In this document: positions 32,846-42,291 of the stretch, in pieces
Position numbering within the stretch: position 1 is the stretch's first letter
Layout: each line of letters opens with the position of its first letter
DNA from: Streptococcus suis
GTDB taxonomy: Bacteria; Bacillota; Bacilli; Lactobacillales; Streptococcaceae
Direction of reading: 5' to 3'
Assembly (NCBI GenBank): GCA_022354845.1
Contig: CP031970.1
Coordinates: 372,001-436,000 of the forward strand
DNA length: 64,000 nt
Program-made: the position numbers and the translations under genes
The notes under the pieces: model-generated
Database searches by the model: none
Seen by the model: the letters and a program-made list of their open reading frames with translations, nothing else
What the model was told of the DNA's origin: nothing

Positions 32846-33413
32846 AATTTGTGGGCTTTCTACTAAGGAGGCGGTGTATGCTGCAGTTGAAGCAGGAGCG
32901 GATTATATTGGATTTGTATTTGCACCAAGTAAGCGGCGAGTGAGCTTTGAAAAAGCACATGAGTTGGCCCAGTTGATTCCTCCTACAGTAAAAATAGTAG
33001 GGGTATTTGTCCAACCAAGTTTGAAAGAACTAGAAACGGCTATTTCGGTGGTTCCATTGGACTTGATTCAGATCCATGGCAACTGGGATGAATGTCTATC
33101 GCATCACATTTCAGTTCCAATCATTCGAGCCATTCAACTGGACAATACCCTAGAGGAGTTGAATACAAATGCAGACTACCTTCTCTTTGATGCTCCAAAT
33201 GCAGGATCGGGTCAACTTTTTGATTGGAAACTATTAGCCCATCATAACCTTGAAAAACCATTTTTCATTGCGGGGGGCTTGACAGTGGATAATGTAGCAG
33301 AAGCGCAATCCTTATTTACTCCTTATGCCGTAGATGTCTCCTCGGGTGTTGAGACAAATGGGCAAAAGGATGTTGAAAAAATAAAAGCATTTATAGAAAG
33401 AGTGAAACTATGA
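32832..33413 (+). CDS. trpF: Phosphoribosylanthranilate isomerase
   Basis: 193 residues. [20 protein letters not shown] with the catalytic Cys, FAPSKRRVS and the C-terminal [11 protein letters not shown] / [11 protein letters not shown] phosphate-binding segments fit TrpF. The start is TTG 32832 (MTKVKICG) with AAAGGAG eight bases upstream inside trpC. It is slightly shorter than the usual ~200. Confidence 0.94.
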   Translation: MTKVKICGLSTKEAVYAAVEAGADYIGFVFAPSKRRVSFEKAHELAQLIPPTVKIVGVFVQPSLKELETAISVVPLDLIQIHGNWDECLSHHISVPIIRAIQLDNTLEELNTNADYLLFDAPNAGSGQLFDWKLLAHHNLEKPFFIAGGLTVDNVAEAQSLFTPYAVDVSSGVETNGQKDVEKIKAFIERVKL

Positions 33414-34618
33414 CTTACCAACAACCAAATAAAGACGGATTCTTTGGAGAATACGGCGGTCGATTCGTACCAGAGACATTGATGACTGCTGTATTAGAAC
33501 TAGAACAGACCTACCGAACTGCCAAAGAAGATCCAGAGTTTCAGGCGGAATTTGAAGAATTGCTTGTCCAGTATGTTGGGCGAGAAAATCCCCTCTACTT
33601 TGCCAAACGCCTTACAGATTACTGCGGAGGTGCTAAAATCTATCTAAAACGCGAAGATCTGAATCATACGGGTGCCCATAAAATTAACAATTCGTTGGGG
33701 CAGGTATTGCTTGCGAAACGGATGGGAAAGAAAAAAATTATTGCTGAAACTGGCGCGGGGCAGCACGGTGTTGCAACAGCTACCGCAGCAGCCCTCTTTG
33801 ATATGGAATGTACCATTTATATGGGGGAAGAAGATGTTAAACGTCAGGCTCTCAACGTTTTTCGTATGGAATTATTAGGTGCAAAGGTTCATGCCGTAAC
33901 GGATGGGTCACGCGTGCTAAAAGATGCGGTAAATGCAGCTCTTCGAGCTTGGGTTGCTCAAGTTGAGGATACCCATTATGTTATGGGATCTGTCCTTGGA
34001 CCAGCACCATTTCCAGAAATTGTCCGTGACTTTCAGAGCGTAATTGGAAAAGAGGCAAAACGTCAATTTGCAGAGATTTCTGGTGGTCAGTTACCAGATG
34101 CTCTCTTGGCATGTATTGGTGGAGGATCTAATGCAATGGGCCTTTTCTATCCTTTTGTGGATGATACCTCTGTTGCAATGTATGGTGTTGAGGCTGCAGG
34201 ACTTGGATTGGAGACAGACTTCCATGCAGCAACTTTTGCTAAGGGACGACCAGGAGTTCTTCATGGGGCTTTAATGGATGTTCTACAGGATGAAAATGGT
34301 CAAATTTTAGAAGCATTCTCTATTTCGGCTGGTCTTGATTATCCTGGCATTGGTCCAGAACATAGTTACTTTAATACAATTGATCGCGCTACCTACGTTT
34401 CAGTAACAGATGAAGAGGCATTAGAAGGCTTTAAACTCTTATCCCGTTTAGAAGGTATTATTCCTGCCCTAGAGTCCAGTCACGCTATTGCATATTTGCC
34501 AACCCTGGCAAAAGAATTAGGGCCAGATAAATCCATCATTGTTTGTCTTTCAGGTCGAGGGGATAAAGATGTTGCACAAGTTCGAGAAAGGCTACAAGCA
34601 GAAAAAAAGGAGAACTAA
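33410..34618 (+). CDS. trpB: Tryptophan synthase beta chain
   Basis: 402 residues, PLP-dependent. [17 protein letters not shown] holds the PLP lysine (~88), with [13 protein letters not shown], the phosphate loop GGGSNAMG and the C-terminal [10 protein letters not shown]. It condenses indole with serine. Overlaps trpF by four bases; trpA follows after one base. Confidence 0.96.
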   Translation: MTYQQPNKDGFFGEYGGRFVPETLMTAVLELEQTYRTAKEDPEFQAEFEELLVQYVGRENPLYFAKRLTDYCGGAKIYLKREDLNHTGAHKINNSLGQVLLAKRMGKKKIIAETGAGQHGVATATAAALFDMECTIYMGEEDVKRQALNVFRMELLGAKVHAVTDGSRVLKDAVNAALRAWVAQVEDTHYVMGSVLGPAPFPEIVRDFQSVIGKEAKRQFAEISGGQLPDALLACIGGGSNAMGLFYPFVDDTSVAMYGVEAAGLGLETDFHAATFAKGRPGVLHGALMDVLQDENGQILEAFSISAGLDYPGIGPEHSYFNTIDRATYVSVTDEEALEGFKLLSRLEGIIPALESSHAIAYLPTLAKELGPDKSIIVCLSGRGDKDVAQVRERLQAEKKEN

Positions 34619-34619
34619 T

Positions 34620-35426
34620 ATGACCAAAACCTTACAAGTTCGTTTACAGGAAATAAAGAATGCTCAAAAAGGAATTTTTATTCCTTACATTATGGCTGGT
34701 GATCATAATCAGGGGTTGGATGGGTTATTCGAAACCATTCAATTCCTTGAACAATCGGGTGTTTCAGCAATCGAAATAGGTGTACCCTTTTCAGACCCTG
34801 TAGCTGATGGGCCTGTTATCGAAGCAGCTGGGCAACGAAGCCTAGCAAAGGGTGTGACCTTGACTGAAATTGTCCAAAAATTGAAAGAAGAGACTAGTCA
34901 AGTTCCATTGATTATTATGTCCTATTTTAATCCCGTATTTCAATATGGCTTGGAGCGTTTTTTTGATGATTTAGAACAAACCTGTGTGAAAGGCTTGATC
35001 ATTCCAGATTTGCCTTATGAGCAAGAATCAATTTTGAAAGCTTATTTGCAAGAAAGAGATATTTGCCTGATTCGTTTGGTTAGTTTGACGACTGGTGAGG
35101 ATAGACAAAGGCAGTTGGTGCAAGATGCTCAAGGATTTGTTTATGCTGTGGCTATTAATGGGGTCACAGGGAAATCTAACCAATACACAGATAATTTAGA
35201 TTATCATTTGCACGAATTAACAGAACTGTCACCTGTGCCAGTTCTTACAGGTTTTGGTGTCTCTAGTCAAGAAGATATCCTACGTTTCAATCGTGTTTCT
35301 GACGGTGTTATTGTTGGATCAAAAATAGTGGCAGGCTTGTTTAACGGACAGCAAAATGATGTTCAAAAGTTAGTAACATTTGGATGTGGAGTTGATAAAA
35401 CTCATAGTAATTACAAATTTTATTAG
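34620..35426 (+). CDS. trpA: Tryptophan synthase alpha chain
   Basis: 268 residues. FIPYIMAGD, the catalytic Glu in [18 protein letters not shown], the second acidic residue in [12 protein letters not shown], and [13 protein letters not shown] with GVIVGSKIV are all present. ATG 34620 follows AAGGAGA directly downstream of trpB; the extended frame from 34539 lies in trpB. The last ~20 residues ([18 protein letters not shown]) do not look like the usual helical TrpA C-terminus, and a late frameshift is possible, but the barrel is complete. Confidence 0.93.
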   Translation: MTKTLQVRLQEIKNAQKGIFIPYIMAGDHNQGLDGLFETIQFLEQSGVSAIEIGVPFSDPVADGPVIEAAGQRSLAKGVTLTEIVQKLKEETSQVPLIIMSYFNPVFQYGLERFFDDLEQTCVKGLIIPDLPYEQESILKAYLQERDICLIRLVSLTTGEDRQRQLVQDAQGFVYAVAINGVTGKSNQYTDNLDYHLHELTELSPVPVLTGFGVSSQEDILRFNRVSDGVIVGSKIVAGLFNGQQNDVQKLVTFGCGVDKTHSNYKFY

Positions 35427-35524
35427 TGATATATTTTTTAAATCTGTATTCATTTGCACATTGCTTATAAAGGTGCTGTGCAGTGCATACGAGTTATAAT
35501 ACTTTTTGAACATCAAATATTTCC

Positions 35525-35705
35525 GTAGTCAAGAGCCTGGATGAGTGGTCCTGGTCTTGAGCCTAGCCTAAGCCTGTTACACTGAAATGAGAAAGTTCAG
35601 AGTTCTATCGTCGGCTTAATGACGCGAACTCAGTTCGCAATATTTCCAGCCTCTAACTATCTCCCAGATAGTTGAAGCTAGGCGAAAGTTGATTTTCATT
35701 GAGTC
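35525..35705 (-). repeat. RUP-like dispersed repeat, copy 3 (inverted)
   Basis: Read on the minus strand it begins GACTCAATGAAAATCAAC, then CTATCTGGGAGATAG, the core GGCTGGAAATA, GCGAACTGAGTTCGC, and GATAGAACTCTGAAC. It aligns with 18714-18900. It fills much of the trpA-HAD spacer; nothing else is visible between 35427 and 35832. Confidence 0.65.
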
Positions 35706-35832
35706 TAAGTTAGTTAATCTCCCACATCAGCAACCTTTTTCATACAATAGTATCAATTTTTCGCATTTTTTTGTCTGCTTTTGAGCTTAGAACGAATTAT
35801 AATAATAGTAATAAGAAACAAGGAGAAAACAG

Positions 35833-36681
35833 ATGCGCAAGATTATATTTTTAGATGTGGATGGGACCTTAGTAGACTACCATAATCGGATTCCCGAATC
35901 GGCGATTCGTGCTATTCGACAAGCTCGTGAAAATGGGCACTTGGTCTATTTCTGTACTGGTCGCAGTCGAGCAGAAATGCAGCCAGCATTGTGGGAAATT
36001 GGGCTTGATGGAATGATTGGTGGAAATGGATCCTATGTAGAGCATCAAGGAAAAGTCGTCATGCACCAACTCATTTCTAAGGAAGATGCCAAAGCTGTTG
36101 TAGATTGGCTCCATGGACGAGGCCTAGAGTTTTACTTGGAAAGCAACAATGGTCTTTTTGCGAGTGAAAACTTCCGTGAACGAGCTCGCGAAACCATGAA
36201 AATTTATGCAATGAATAGGGGGAAAACAGCCGAAGAAGTTGCTCACCAAGAAGTTGAAGATGTCTTGCATGGATTGGTTTTTGATGGAGAATTGTATCGA
36301 GATGATTTGAATAAAATCAGTTTTGTGCTAGATTCCTATCAGGATCATTTGGACTCAAAATATGCGTTTCCACAGTTAGTAGCTAATACCTGGGGTGGTC
36401 GCGGAGAGACAGCCCTGTTTGGGGATTTAGGTGTGAAAGACATTGACAAGGCACATGCGATCGAAGTTCTATTGGAACATTTAGGTGCTAAAAAAGAGGA
36501 CACCATCGCATTTGGAGATGCCAAAATTGATATTCCAATGCTAGAGTATTGTGCAGTTGGGGTCGCTATGGGAAATGGCGGAGCGGAAATCTTGGCTATG
36601 GCTGATATGGTGACAGACGATGTAGAACATGATGGTCTTTATCATGCTTTCGAAAAATTGGGGCTACTATCAATCCAATAG
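35833..36681 (+). CDS. HAD phosphatase, Cof/YidA type
   Basis: 282 residues, HAD superfamily class IIB. Motif I is FLDVDGTLVDY (nucleophile Asp8), motif II is YFCTGRSRAEM, the large C2 cap lies at ~85-190, motif III Lys is before KAHAIEVLLEHLG, and motif IV is AFGDAKIDIPML. Such enzymes dephosphorylate sugar phosphates, FMN or PLP; the substrate cannot be told. Single gene with an AAGGAGA ribosome binding site. Confidence 0.9.
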   Translation: MRKIIFLDVDGTLVDYHNRIPESAIRAIRQARENGHLVYFCTGRSRAEMQPALWEIGLDGMIGGNGSYVEHQGKVVMHQLISKEDAKAVVDWLHGRGLEFYLESNNGLFASENFRERARETMKIYAMNRGKTAEEVAHQEVEDVLHGLVFDGELYRDDLNKISFVLDSYQDHLDSKYAFPQLVANTWGGRGETALFGDLGVKDIDKAHAIEVLLEHLGAKKEDTIAFGDAKIDIPMLEYCAVGVAMGNGGAEILAMADMVTDDVEHDGLYHAFEKLGLLSIQ

Positions 36682-36684
36682 CAC

Positions 36685-36702
36685 TTGAAAAAGCGTTTTC
36701 AA
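36685..36702. promoter_or_regulatory. cre-like palindrome before a glycosidase remnant
   Basis: TTGAAAAAGCGTTTTCAA is an 18-bp near-perfect palindrome; its core AAAGCGTTTTCA matches the CcpA cre consensus except at the outer left pair. It precedes the GH1 remnant, so it may be the relic of a catabolite-repressed beta-glucoside promoter. Confidence 0.45.
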
Positions 36703-36738
36703 TCTGATATGATAATGATAAGGATTGTTACTGATTAG

Positions 36739-37074
<336 letters not shown>

Positions 37075-37157
37075 TGTTTGAAAGACAGGTCTTCGGACTT
37101 GTCTTTTGTTATCGTTTCCACTATAATAAAAATTAGTTAACAATAAAGGAGTTTTGC

Positions 37158-38147
37158 ATGAAGTATATCGTAAATAACAGCAATGACCCAGCTAACAACA
37201 TTGCCTTAGAAGCCTATGCATTCAAAGAATTAACTGATATTGATGAAATTTTCATTCTTTGGATTAATGAACCAGCTATCATCATTGGAAAGCATCAAAA
37301 TGCTATCCAAGAAATTAACAAGGAATATACAGATGCTCATGGTATCCATGTCGTTCGCCGTTTGTCTGGTGGTGGAGCGGTTTACCATGATTTAAACAAT
37401 CTCAACTACACCATTATTTCAAATAAATCTGAAGAAGGTGCATTTGACTTTAAAACTTTCTCTAAGCCCGTTATCGATACTCTTGCAACACTCGGCGTAG
37501 AGGCTAACTTTACTGGTCGTAATGACCTTGAAATTGACGGCAAGAAAATTTGTGGTAATGCCCAAGCATATGCAAAAGGTCGTATGATGCACCACGGTTG
37601 CTTGCTCTTTGATGTTGATATGTCTGTCCTAGCAAGTGCTCTTAAAGTCAGCAAAGACAAAATCGAGTCCAAAGGTGTTAAATCCGTTCGTGCCCGCGTG
37701 ACCAACATTAACAGTGAGTTACCAGAAAAAATGACTGTTCTGGAATTTAAAGATGCCATTCTCAATCAAATGAAGCAAGAATATCCAGAAATGGATGAAT
37801 ATGTGTTGACTGAGGATGATTTAGCTCGAATCCAAGAAATCCGTGATACGCAGTTTGCAACATGGGATTGGACTTATGGTCAAACACCAGAATACACAGT
37901 TGAGCGCAATGTCCGTTACCCAGCTGGTAAAATTACAACCTACATTAAGACTGAAAAATCTATCATTGAATCTATTAAGATTTACGGGGATTTCTTCGGT
38001 ATTGGTGATGTCTCTGATGTTGAGGACTTACTCGTTGGTACACGTTATGAATATGCGGATGTACTTGCTAAACTTCAAGAGATTGATACTACTCATTATT
38101 TCTCGCGTATGACAACAGAAGAAGTCGCAAAAGCGATTGTTGCATAG
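37158..38147 (+). CDS. lplA: Lipoate-protein ligase A
   Basis: 329 residues. The conserved RRLSGGGAVYHDLNNLNYT and KKICGNAQA motifs form the lipoyl-AMP site, and there is a C-terminal accessory domain (~250-329). It attaches free lipoate to lipoyl domains, which fits the two lipoylated proteins (PdhC, PdhD) encoded 9-14 kb upstream. AAAGGAG ribosome binding site, own transcription unit. Confidence 0.93.
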   Translation: MKYIVNNSNDPANNIALEAYAFKELTDIDEIFILWINEPAIIIGKHQNAIQEINKEYTDAHGIHVVRRLSGGGAVYHDLNNLNYTIISNKSEEGAFDFKTFSKPVIDTLATLGVEANFTGRNDLEIDGKKICGNAQAYAKGRMMHHGCLLFDVDMSVLASALKVSKDKIESKGVKSVRARVTNINSELPEKMTVLEFKDAILNQMKQEYPEMDEYVLTEDDLARIQEIRDTQFATWDWTYGQTPEYTVERNVRYPAGKITTYIKTEKSIIESIKIYGDFFGIGDVSDVEDLLVGTRYEYADVLAKLQEIDTTHYFSRMTTEEVAKAIVA

Positions 38148-38187
38148 ATTATTGAGTGTGAAATTGTTTTCAGCAAAGTATTTTTAC

Positions 38188-38215
38188 TTGCACATTTTCT
38201 ATATTATGGTATAAT
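38188..38215 (+). promoter_or_regulatory. rpsF operon promoter
   Basis: -35 TTGCAC (38188-38193), 16-base spacer, -10 TATAAT (38210-38215) with TATGG before it. The leader contains a stem-loop ACTCGTGG-ctaga-CCATGAGT (~38241-38261), which could be involved in ribosomal protein autoregulation. Confidence 0.75.
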
Positions 38216-38288
38216 TATTTTCTGTGAGTATCCCTCACTTACTCGTGGCTAGACCATGAGTCATTAGACCAAAAGGAGGAACATATCA

Positions 38289-38579
38289 ATGGCTAAATAC
38301 GAAATTCTTTATATTATTCGTCCAAACATTGAAGAAGAAGCTAAAAACGCTTTGGTAGCACGCTTTGACTCTATCTTGACTGACAACGGTGCAACTATCG
38401 TTGAATCAAAAGTATGGGAAAAACGTCGCCTTGCATACGAAATCAAAGATTTCCGCGAAGGTTTGTACCACATCGTTAACGTTGAAGCAAACAACGATGT
38501 AGCTCTTAAAGAGTTTGACCGTTTGTCAAAAATCAACGGCGATATTCTTCGTCACATGATTGTCAAACTTGACGCGTAA
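38289..38579 (+). CDS. rpsF: 30S ribosomal protein S6
   Basis: 96 residues, starting [19 protein letters not shown], with [18 protein letters not shown] typical of S6. It binds 16S rRNA with S18 in the platform. AAAAGGAGG ribosome binding site. First gene of rpsF-ssb-rpsR. Confidence 0.97.
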   Translation: MAKYEILYIIRPNIEEEAKNALVARFDSILTDNGATIVESKVWEKRRLAYEIKDFREGLYHIVNVEANNDVALKEFDRLSKINGDILRHMIVKLDA

Positions 38580-38590
38580 GAAGGTATTGT

Positions 38591-39085
38591 ATGATTAATA
38601 ATGTAGTATTGGTTGGTCGTATGACCCGTGATGCAGAACTTCGTTATACTCCGTCTAACCAGGCTGTTGCGACTTTTACCTTGGCGGTTAACCGCAATTT
38701 TAAAAATCAAAATGGTGAACGGGAAGCGGACTTTATTAACGTAGTCATTTGGCGCCAACAAGCTGAAAATTTGGCGAATTGGGCTAAAAAAGGTGCGCTG
38801 ATTGGTGTTACAGGTCGTATTCAGACTCGTAGCTATGATAACCAACAGGGGCAACGTGTCTACGTTACAGAGGTAGTTGCAGAAAGTTTCCAACTATTGG
38901 AAAGCCGTACTGCCCGTGAAGGCCAAGGTGGCGGTTATTCAGCTGGCAATTCCTTTGCTGGTGGCAATGATTATAACTCGCCTTATCAAGCGCCTGCGCA
39001 ATCTACACCGAACTTCGCTCGAGAAGAAAGTCCATTTGGAGCAAACAATCCAATGGATATATCAGACGATGACCTACCATTCTAG
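38591..39085 (+). CDS. ssb: Single-stranded DNA-binding protein
   Basis: 164 residues. The OB fold occupies ~1-105 ([37 protein letters not shown]), followed by a Gly/Gln/Asn-rich flexible linker and the acidic partner-binding tip [10 protein letters not shown]. It coats single-stranded DNA in replication and repair. Conserved position between rpsF and rpsR. Confidence 0.96.
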   Translation: MINNVVLVGRMTRDAELRYTPSNQAVATFTLAVNRNFKNQNGEREADFINVVIWRQQAENLANWAKKGALIGVTGRIQTRSYDNQQGQRVYVTEVVAESFQLLESRTAREGQGGGYSAGNSFAGGNDYNSPYQAPAQSTPNFAREESPFGANNPMDISDDDLPF

Positions 39086-39117
39086 GTCTGAAACTAATAA
39101 TATAAAGGAGAACACAC

Positions 39118-39357
39118 ATGGCTCAACAACGTCGTGGCGGTTTCAAACGCCGTAAAAAAGTTGACTATATCGCAGCTAATAAAATTGAATATGTTGATTA
39201 CAAAGATACTGAGCTTCTTAGCCGTTTCATTTCTGAACGTGGAAAAATCCTTCCACGCCGTGTAACTGGAACTTCAGCTAAAAACCAACGTAAAGTAACA
39301 ACAGCTATCAAACGTGCTCGCGTTATGGCTCTTTTGCCATTCGTAAACGAAGATTAG
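39118..39357 (+). CDS. rpsR: 30S ribosomal protein S18
   Basis: 79 residues, basic: [53 protein letters not shown]. It pairs with S6. AAAGGAGA ribosome binding site. Followed by terminator hairpins. Confidence 0.97.
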   Translation: MAQQRRGGFKRRKKVDYIAANKIEYVDYKDTELLSRFISERGKILPRRVTGTSAKNQRKVTTAIKRARVMALLPFVNED

Positions 39358-39360
39358 TAA

Positions 39361-39390
39361 AAAAACAGTCCTTGAATGGACTGTTTTTTC
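39361..39390 (+). terminator. Terminator of the rpsF operon
   Basis: AAAAACAGTCC (39361-39371) pairs with GGACTGTTTTT (39378-39388), with a T-run. Confidence 0.92.
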
Positions 39391-39600
39391 ATGAGCTCGG
39401 AAATTAGAAGGCGAATCAAGACCCTGACGGGTCTTTTTAGCTTGCGCTATAGAAATGTGAAAAGCGCAATGACAGAATGGACTGTTTTTTCATGAGCTCG
39501 GAAATTAGAAGGCGAATCAAGATCCCAACGGGTCATTTTTTCTTGCGCTATAGAAATGTGAAAAGCGCAATGACAGAATGGACTGTTTTTTCACGAGCAT
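39375..39600 (+). repeat. 101-bp tandem repeat, two full copies plus a partial third
   Basis: The segment starting AATGGACTGTTTTTTCATGA recurs at 39476 and again at 39577, a period of exactly 101 bases. Each unit carries the 3' arm of the rpsR terminator, an ACCCGTTGGG-like hairpin (CCTGACGGGTC / CCCAACGGGTC) and GCGC...GCGC. Units 1 and 2 differ by only a few bases. Probably a slippage or unequal-crossover duplication of the terminator region. Confidence 0.85.
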
Positions 39601-39690
39601 GAAAATGAGAAAGCGAATTGAGACTGGGCTCAAGCACAGCACCGATTCTCAAAGTTTGTGTCAACATCTCAGCACAGTGGTTGATTGCTC

Positions 39691-39847
39691 ATGCTCTTCG
39701 AAAATCAAAATCATACGTTGTTGACTTGGTCTGGGGAACTTCAGTTCTATCTGCATCAGAGCGAAACGAACTAGGTTCGCCTATTTCCAACCTCCAAAGG
39801 TTCCCCGAACCTTTGGAGCAAGTCTGATTTTGATTTTCATTGAGTAT
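39691..39847 (-). repeat. RUP-like dispersed repeat, copy 4 (complete, inverted)
   Basis: Bounded by CTCTTCGAAAATCAAAATC on the left and GATTTTGATTTTCATTGAG on the right, which are inverted copies of one another. The inside matches 17939-18042 closely on the opposite strand (CCAAAGGTTC / GAACCTTTGG, and GTTGGAAATAGGCGAAC). This 157-bp unit shows the full length of the short subfamily. Confidence 0.75.
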
Positions 39848-39914
39848 CAGATTATTTGATTGCTGGACTGTATAGATAAACAAAAGCGACTGGGGAATCC
39901 AATCGCTTTGTTTA

Positions 39915-40571
39915 TTATTGAACAGGTGTCATAGCACTTCGGATATTGTATTTCTTTTTCAAAAGATAACGAATACCGAATGCTGCTGATCCGATAAGGA
40001 TAGTAACAATAGGGTGTAAAATGGGATTGAGTGATGATGGAATCAATGCAGCTAGAATGAAGACGACTGACCAAGCCATGGTAGCGAGTCCAAGGAAAGC
40101 GATGGCCTTCAATAATTTAGGGCGTTGACCAGTTTTGATTTGCTCTCTATAAACGAAGTGGTACATAAAGTACATACCAGCGCCGACTCCAAAACCAATA
40201 ACTAATAAAGTAACTAGACCGTATTGAGCACCTTGACCGAAGAGGTTCATCAATCCATTGACGCCAGCGATAATTGCTAACATAAGCAAACTAGAATCGA
40301 CCCACATGAGCCATGGATTTTCATTGTATTCTACTTGGTCGTTCTTCTCTTTAGCAGAAGTAGATTTACTAGCTGCCCATTCACTAGGTGCCCCATACAA
40401 GTTACGTGCAGTAATACCATTTTTTTGATTCTCGATGATAGTCGGTAGAATCTCTTCTAATAACTCTTTAATCTCGCTATCCGATTTTCCATCTTTAATC
40501 AGTTGGTTAGTAGCAATATGTATAAATTCTTGATTTTTCTTCGTCAATCCGTTGATTTCTGTAAATGACAT
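39915..40571 (-). CDS. DUF1129 family membrane protein
   Basis: 218 residues. An N-terminal cytoplasmic segment (NQEFIHIATNQLIKDGKSD..., GAPSEWA motif) precedes four transmembrane helices at roughly 95-115, 122-142, 160-180 and 187-205. The family is widespread in lactic acid bacteria and often lies with corA; function unknown. ATG 40571 is chosen because AAGGAG is six bases away; the ATG at 40577 directly abuts that site. It follows corA after 15 bases, so the two are co-transcribed. Confidence 0.85.
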   Translation of the reverse strand: MSFTEINGLTKKNQEFIHIATNQLIKDGKSDSEIKELLEEILPTIIENQKNGITARNLYGAPSEWAASKSTSAKEKNDQVEYNENPWLMWVDSSLLMLAIIAGVNGLMNLFGQGAQYGLVTLLVIGFGVGAGMYFMYHFVYREQIKTGQRPKLLKAIAFLGLATMAWSVVFILAALIPSSLNPILHPIVTILIGSAAFGIRYLLKKKYNIRSAMTPVQ

Positions 40572-40586
40572 ATTCATCTCCTTAAG

Positions 40587-41531
40587 TTAAAACCATCTCT
40601 TACGAATGAAGTAGAAGGTAAGTGATAAGCTAATAGCAAAGGCAAATAGGATAATCCACCAAAATGCATATGGAATATCATTAAATGGGATAATATTATC
40701 CTTGAAGTTCATACCGTAGGCAGAAAATACCATGGTTGGAATAGACATAACAATGGTCATGAGAGCCAATGTCTTCATGATTGTATTCTGGTTATTGGAA
40801 ATAACGGAAGCAAAGGCATGTGTCATCGAATTCAAGATGGAACCATAGATATCTGCCATCTCAATAGCCTGTTGCGTTTCAACTAGTGTATCTTCCAACA
40901 AATCTTCATCTTCTTCATATTTCCGAAGTAAGCGTGTAGAACTTGCCAGTTTTTTAACCAATCGTTCATTGGTTTTTAGGGAAGCTTTGAAGTAGACGAT
41001 TGTTTTTTCCAATTCCATCAGTACGATTAGTTCTTCATTTCGCGTAGCTTCATGCAGTTGTTTTTCAATTTCTTCGCTCTTTCTGTCAATTGTACGTAGG
41101 GCAGAAAGATATAGCTGGGCATTGCGATAAAGAATTTGGAAAACAAAACGAGATTTCATAAAGGTAAAGAAATTTCGTATGCGACGATGAATAAATTGTT
41201 CAAATAATGGTAGTTCTTCTAAACAAGTGGTGATAATTGCTTCATCTGTTAAGATGATTCCGAGAGGAATAGTGATATAGTAGGTTTTATTATTCCGTTC
41301 TTCCAAAATGGGAACGTCTACGATAATTAATGTATAATCATCTTCAACTGTAATACGAGAAGATTCTTCCGCATCGAGTGGAGCCCGTAAATCGGCGATG
41401 TCAATCTTGTAGTGCTCAGCTACTTCCGTAGATTCGCTCTGGGAGGGGTTAACCAAATTAATCCAAGCCCCTGGTTCAAAGGTTTGGATTTCTTCTAAAT
41501 CAGTCATTGTTGATAGAAAAATCTGTTTCAT
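40587..41531 (-). CDS. corA: CorA-type divalent cation transporter
   Basis: 314 residues. A large N-terminal cytoplasmic domain with the long stalk helix, then two C-terminal transmembrane helices with the GMN signature in FSAYGMNFKDN and the periplasmic loop IIPFNDIPYAF. It forms pentameric Mg2+/Co2+ channels. ATG 41531 (MKQIFLSTMT) follows AAGGAGGG; the longer frame to 41594 covers the promoter (-10 TATAAT at 41579-41574). Confidence 0.92.
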   Translation of the reverse strand: MKQIFLSTMTDLEEIQTFEPGAWINLVNPSQSESTEVAEHYKIDIADLRAPLDAEESSRITVEDDYTLIIVDVPILEERNNKTYYITIPLGIILTDEAIITTCLEELPLFEQFIHRRIRNFFTFMKSRFVFQILYRNAQLYLSALRTIDRKSEEIEKQLHEATRNEELIVLMELEKTIVYFKASLKTNERLVKKLASSTRLLRKYEEDEDLLEDTLVETQQAIEMADIYGSILNSMTHAFASVISNNQNTIMKTLALMTIVMSIPTMVFSAYGMNFKDNIIPFNDIPYAFWWIILFAFAISLSLTFYFIRKRWF

Positions 41532-41622
41532 ATCTTTGCCCTCCTTTTGATTTGATTCGTTAACGCAACCTCTATTATACCAAAAAAGTACCATAACGGA
41601 AAGGTTTTCTGAATAAATGTGA

Positions 41623-41628
41623 TATAAT
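41623..41628 (+). promoter_or_regulatory. uvrA promoter -10
   Basis: TATAAT preceded by TGTGA (extended -10 context). It would give a leader of ~650 bases containing four hairpin modules before the uvrA ATG. Confidence 0.5.
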
Positions 41629-41730
41629 ATGAAGACGTTTAATAAGTAAGTTATACGGATTTTTAAGGGGTTGAATGATTGAAAAATCTAGTCCAAACCT
41701 TTTTCTCTTTCAACTAATGAAAGTCCTTGA

Positions 41731-41947
41731 AGAAAGGAAATGAACACGCCCTAAACACTGGGTGAAAAAGTGCTAGTTGCCTCCTGTTTCAGCATGGAAA
41801 CTGGCTTTTGCGTCGTAGACATCTGTGCTTTCTTCGGTTTTCAACCTGTGAAGGCACTATTTGTCTTGACGGGGGTGCGTCTTCGAAATCAAAGATTTCG
41901 GACTTACCGCCTATTTTCACCTTGCGTTTTACGGGCTTTGTATCTTT
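41731..41947 (+). promoter_or_regulatory. uvrA leader hairpin module A
   Basis: AGAAAGGAA (41731-41739), minigene ATG-AAC-ACG-CCC-TAA (41740-41754), then a large imperfect hairpin with basal pairing ACACGCCC / GGGCTTTGT and inner GTGAAAA / TTTTCAC, ending TTTGTATCTTT. At 217 bases it is longer than the other modules and has additional hairpins inside (CGAAATC/GATTTCG). Confidence 0.6.
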
Positions 41948-42058
41948 AGAAAGGAAATGAACACGGGCTAATAATGTTGGTGTAATGAGGAAAACTCCGT
42001 TTTCCCTATTTCCTGATTTCAACAGTCTCCCAGACTGTTACAACGCCCTCTGTATCTT
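41948..42058 (+). promoter_or_regulatory. uvrA leader hairpin module B
   Basis: AGAAAGGA (41948-41955), minigene ATG-AAC-ACG-GGC-TAA (41957-41971), hairpin with base ACGGGC / GCCCTCTGT, an inner GGAAAAC/GTTTTCC and ACAGTC/GACTGT, ending CTGTATCTT. The base is the reverse pairing (GGGC:GCCC) of modules A and D (GCCC:GGGC), i.e. compensatory. Confidence 0.6.
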
Positions 42059-42170
42059 AGAAAGGATTTGAACGTGTGCTAAAAGCGTCGAGAAAAAGAC
42101 AAAATGTTTTGTCACGAAGTGACATCACATTTTCCTATTTTCTTCTCGCTTTCTTAACGCACTTATATCT
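42059..42170 (+). promoter_or_regulatory. uvrA leader hairpin module C
   Basis: AGAAAGGA (42059-42066), minigene TTG-AAC-GTG-TGC-TAA (42068-42082), hairpin with base GTGTGC / GCACTTAT, GCG..GAGAAAA / TTTTCTTCTCGC, apical TTTTGTCACGAAGTGACA, ending CTTATATCT. Confidence 0.6.
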
Positions 42171-42291
42171 AGAAAGGAATTGAACACGCCCTAAACGCTG
42201 TGTGAAAAAGACAAATTCTCCTAGAGCGTTAACGCTCTTCGTCAAATTTCCTATTTTCACCGTGCGTTTTACGGGCTCTGTATCTTAAATT
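42171..42291 (+). promoter_or_regulatory. uvrA leader hairpin module D, abutting the ATG
   Basis: AGAAAGGA (42171-42178), minigene TTG-AAC-ACG-CCC-TAA (42180-42194), hairpin with base ACACGCCC / GGGCTCTGT, AAACGC / GCGTTT, GTGAAAA / TTTTCAC and apical AGAGCGTTAACGCTCT, ending CTGTATCTTAAATT immediately before the uvrA ATG at 42292. No ribosome binding site lies next to that ATG. Confidence 0.65.

Noticed and set aside
34539..34619. Upstream start for trpA
   Set aside because: Lies inside trpB in another frame; ATG 34620 has its own AAGGAGA.
39375..39610. Direct repeats as CRISPR
   Set aside because: The 101-bp period has no unique spacers; whole units are duplicated.
41731..42291. Possible CRISPR-like or VNTR array before uvrA
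   Set aside because: Units are imperfect palindromes of unequal length (111-217 bp) with no constant repeat plus spacer pattern; the shared parts are the SD/minigene border and the closing TATCT.
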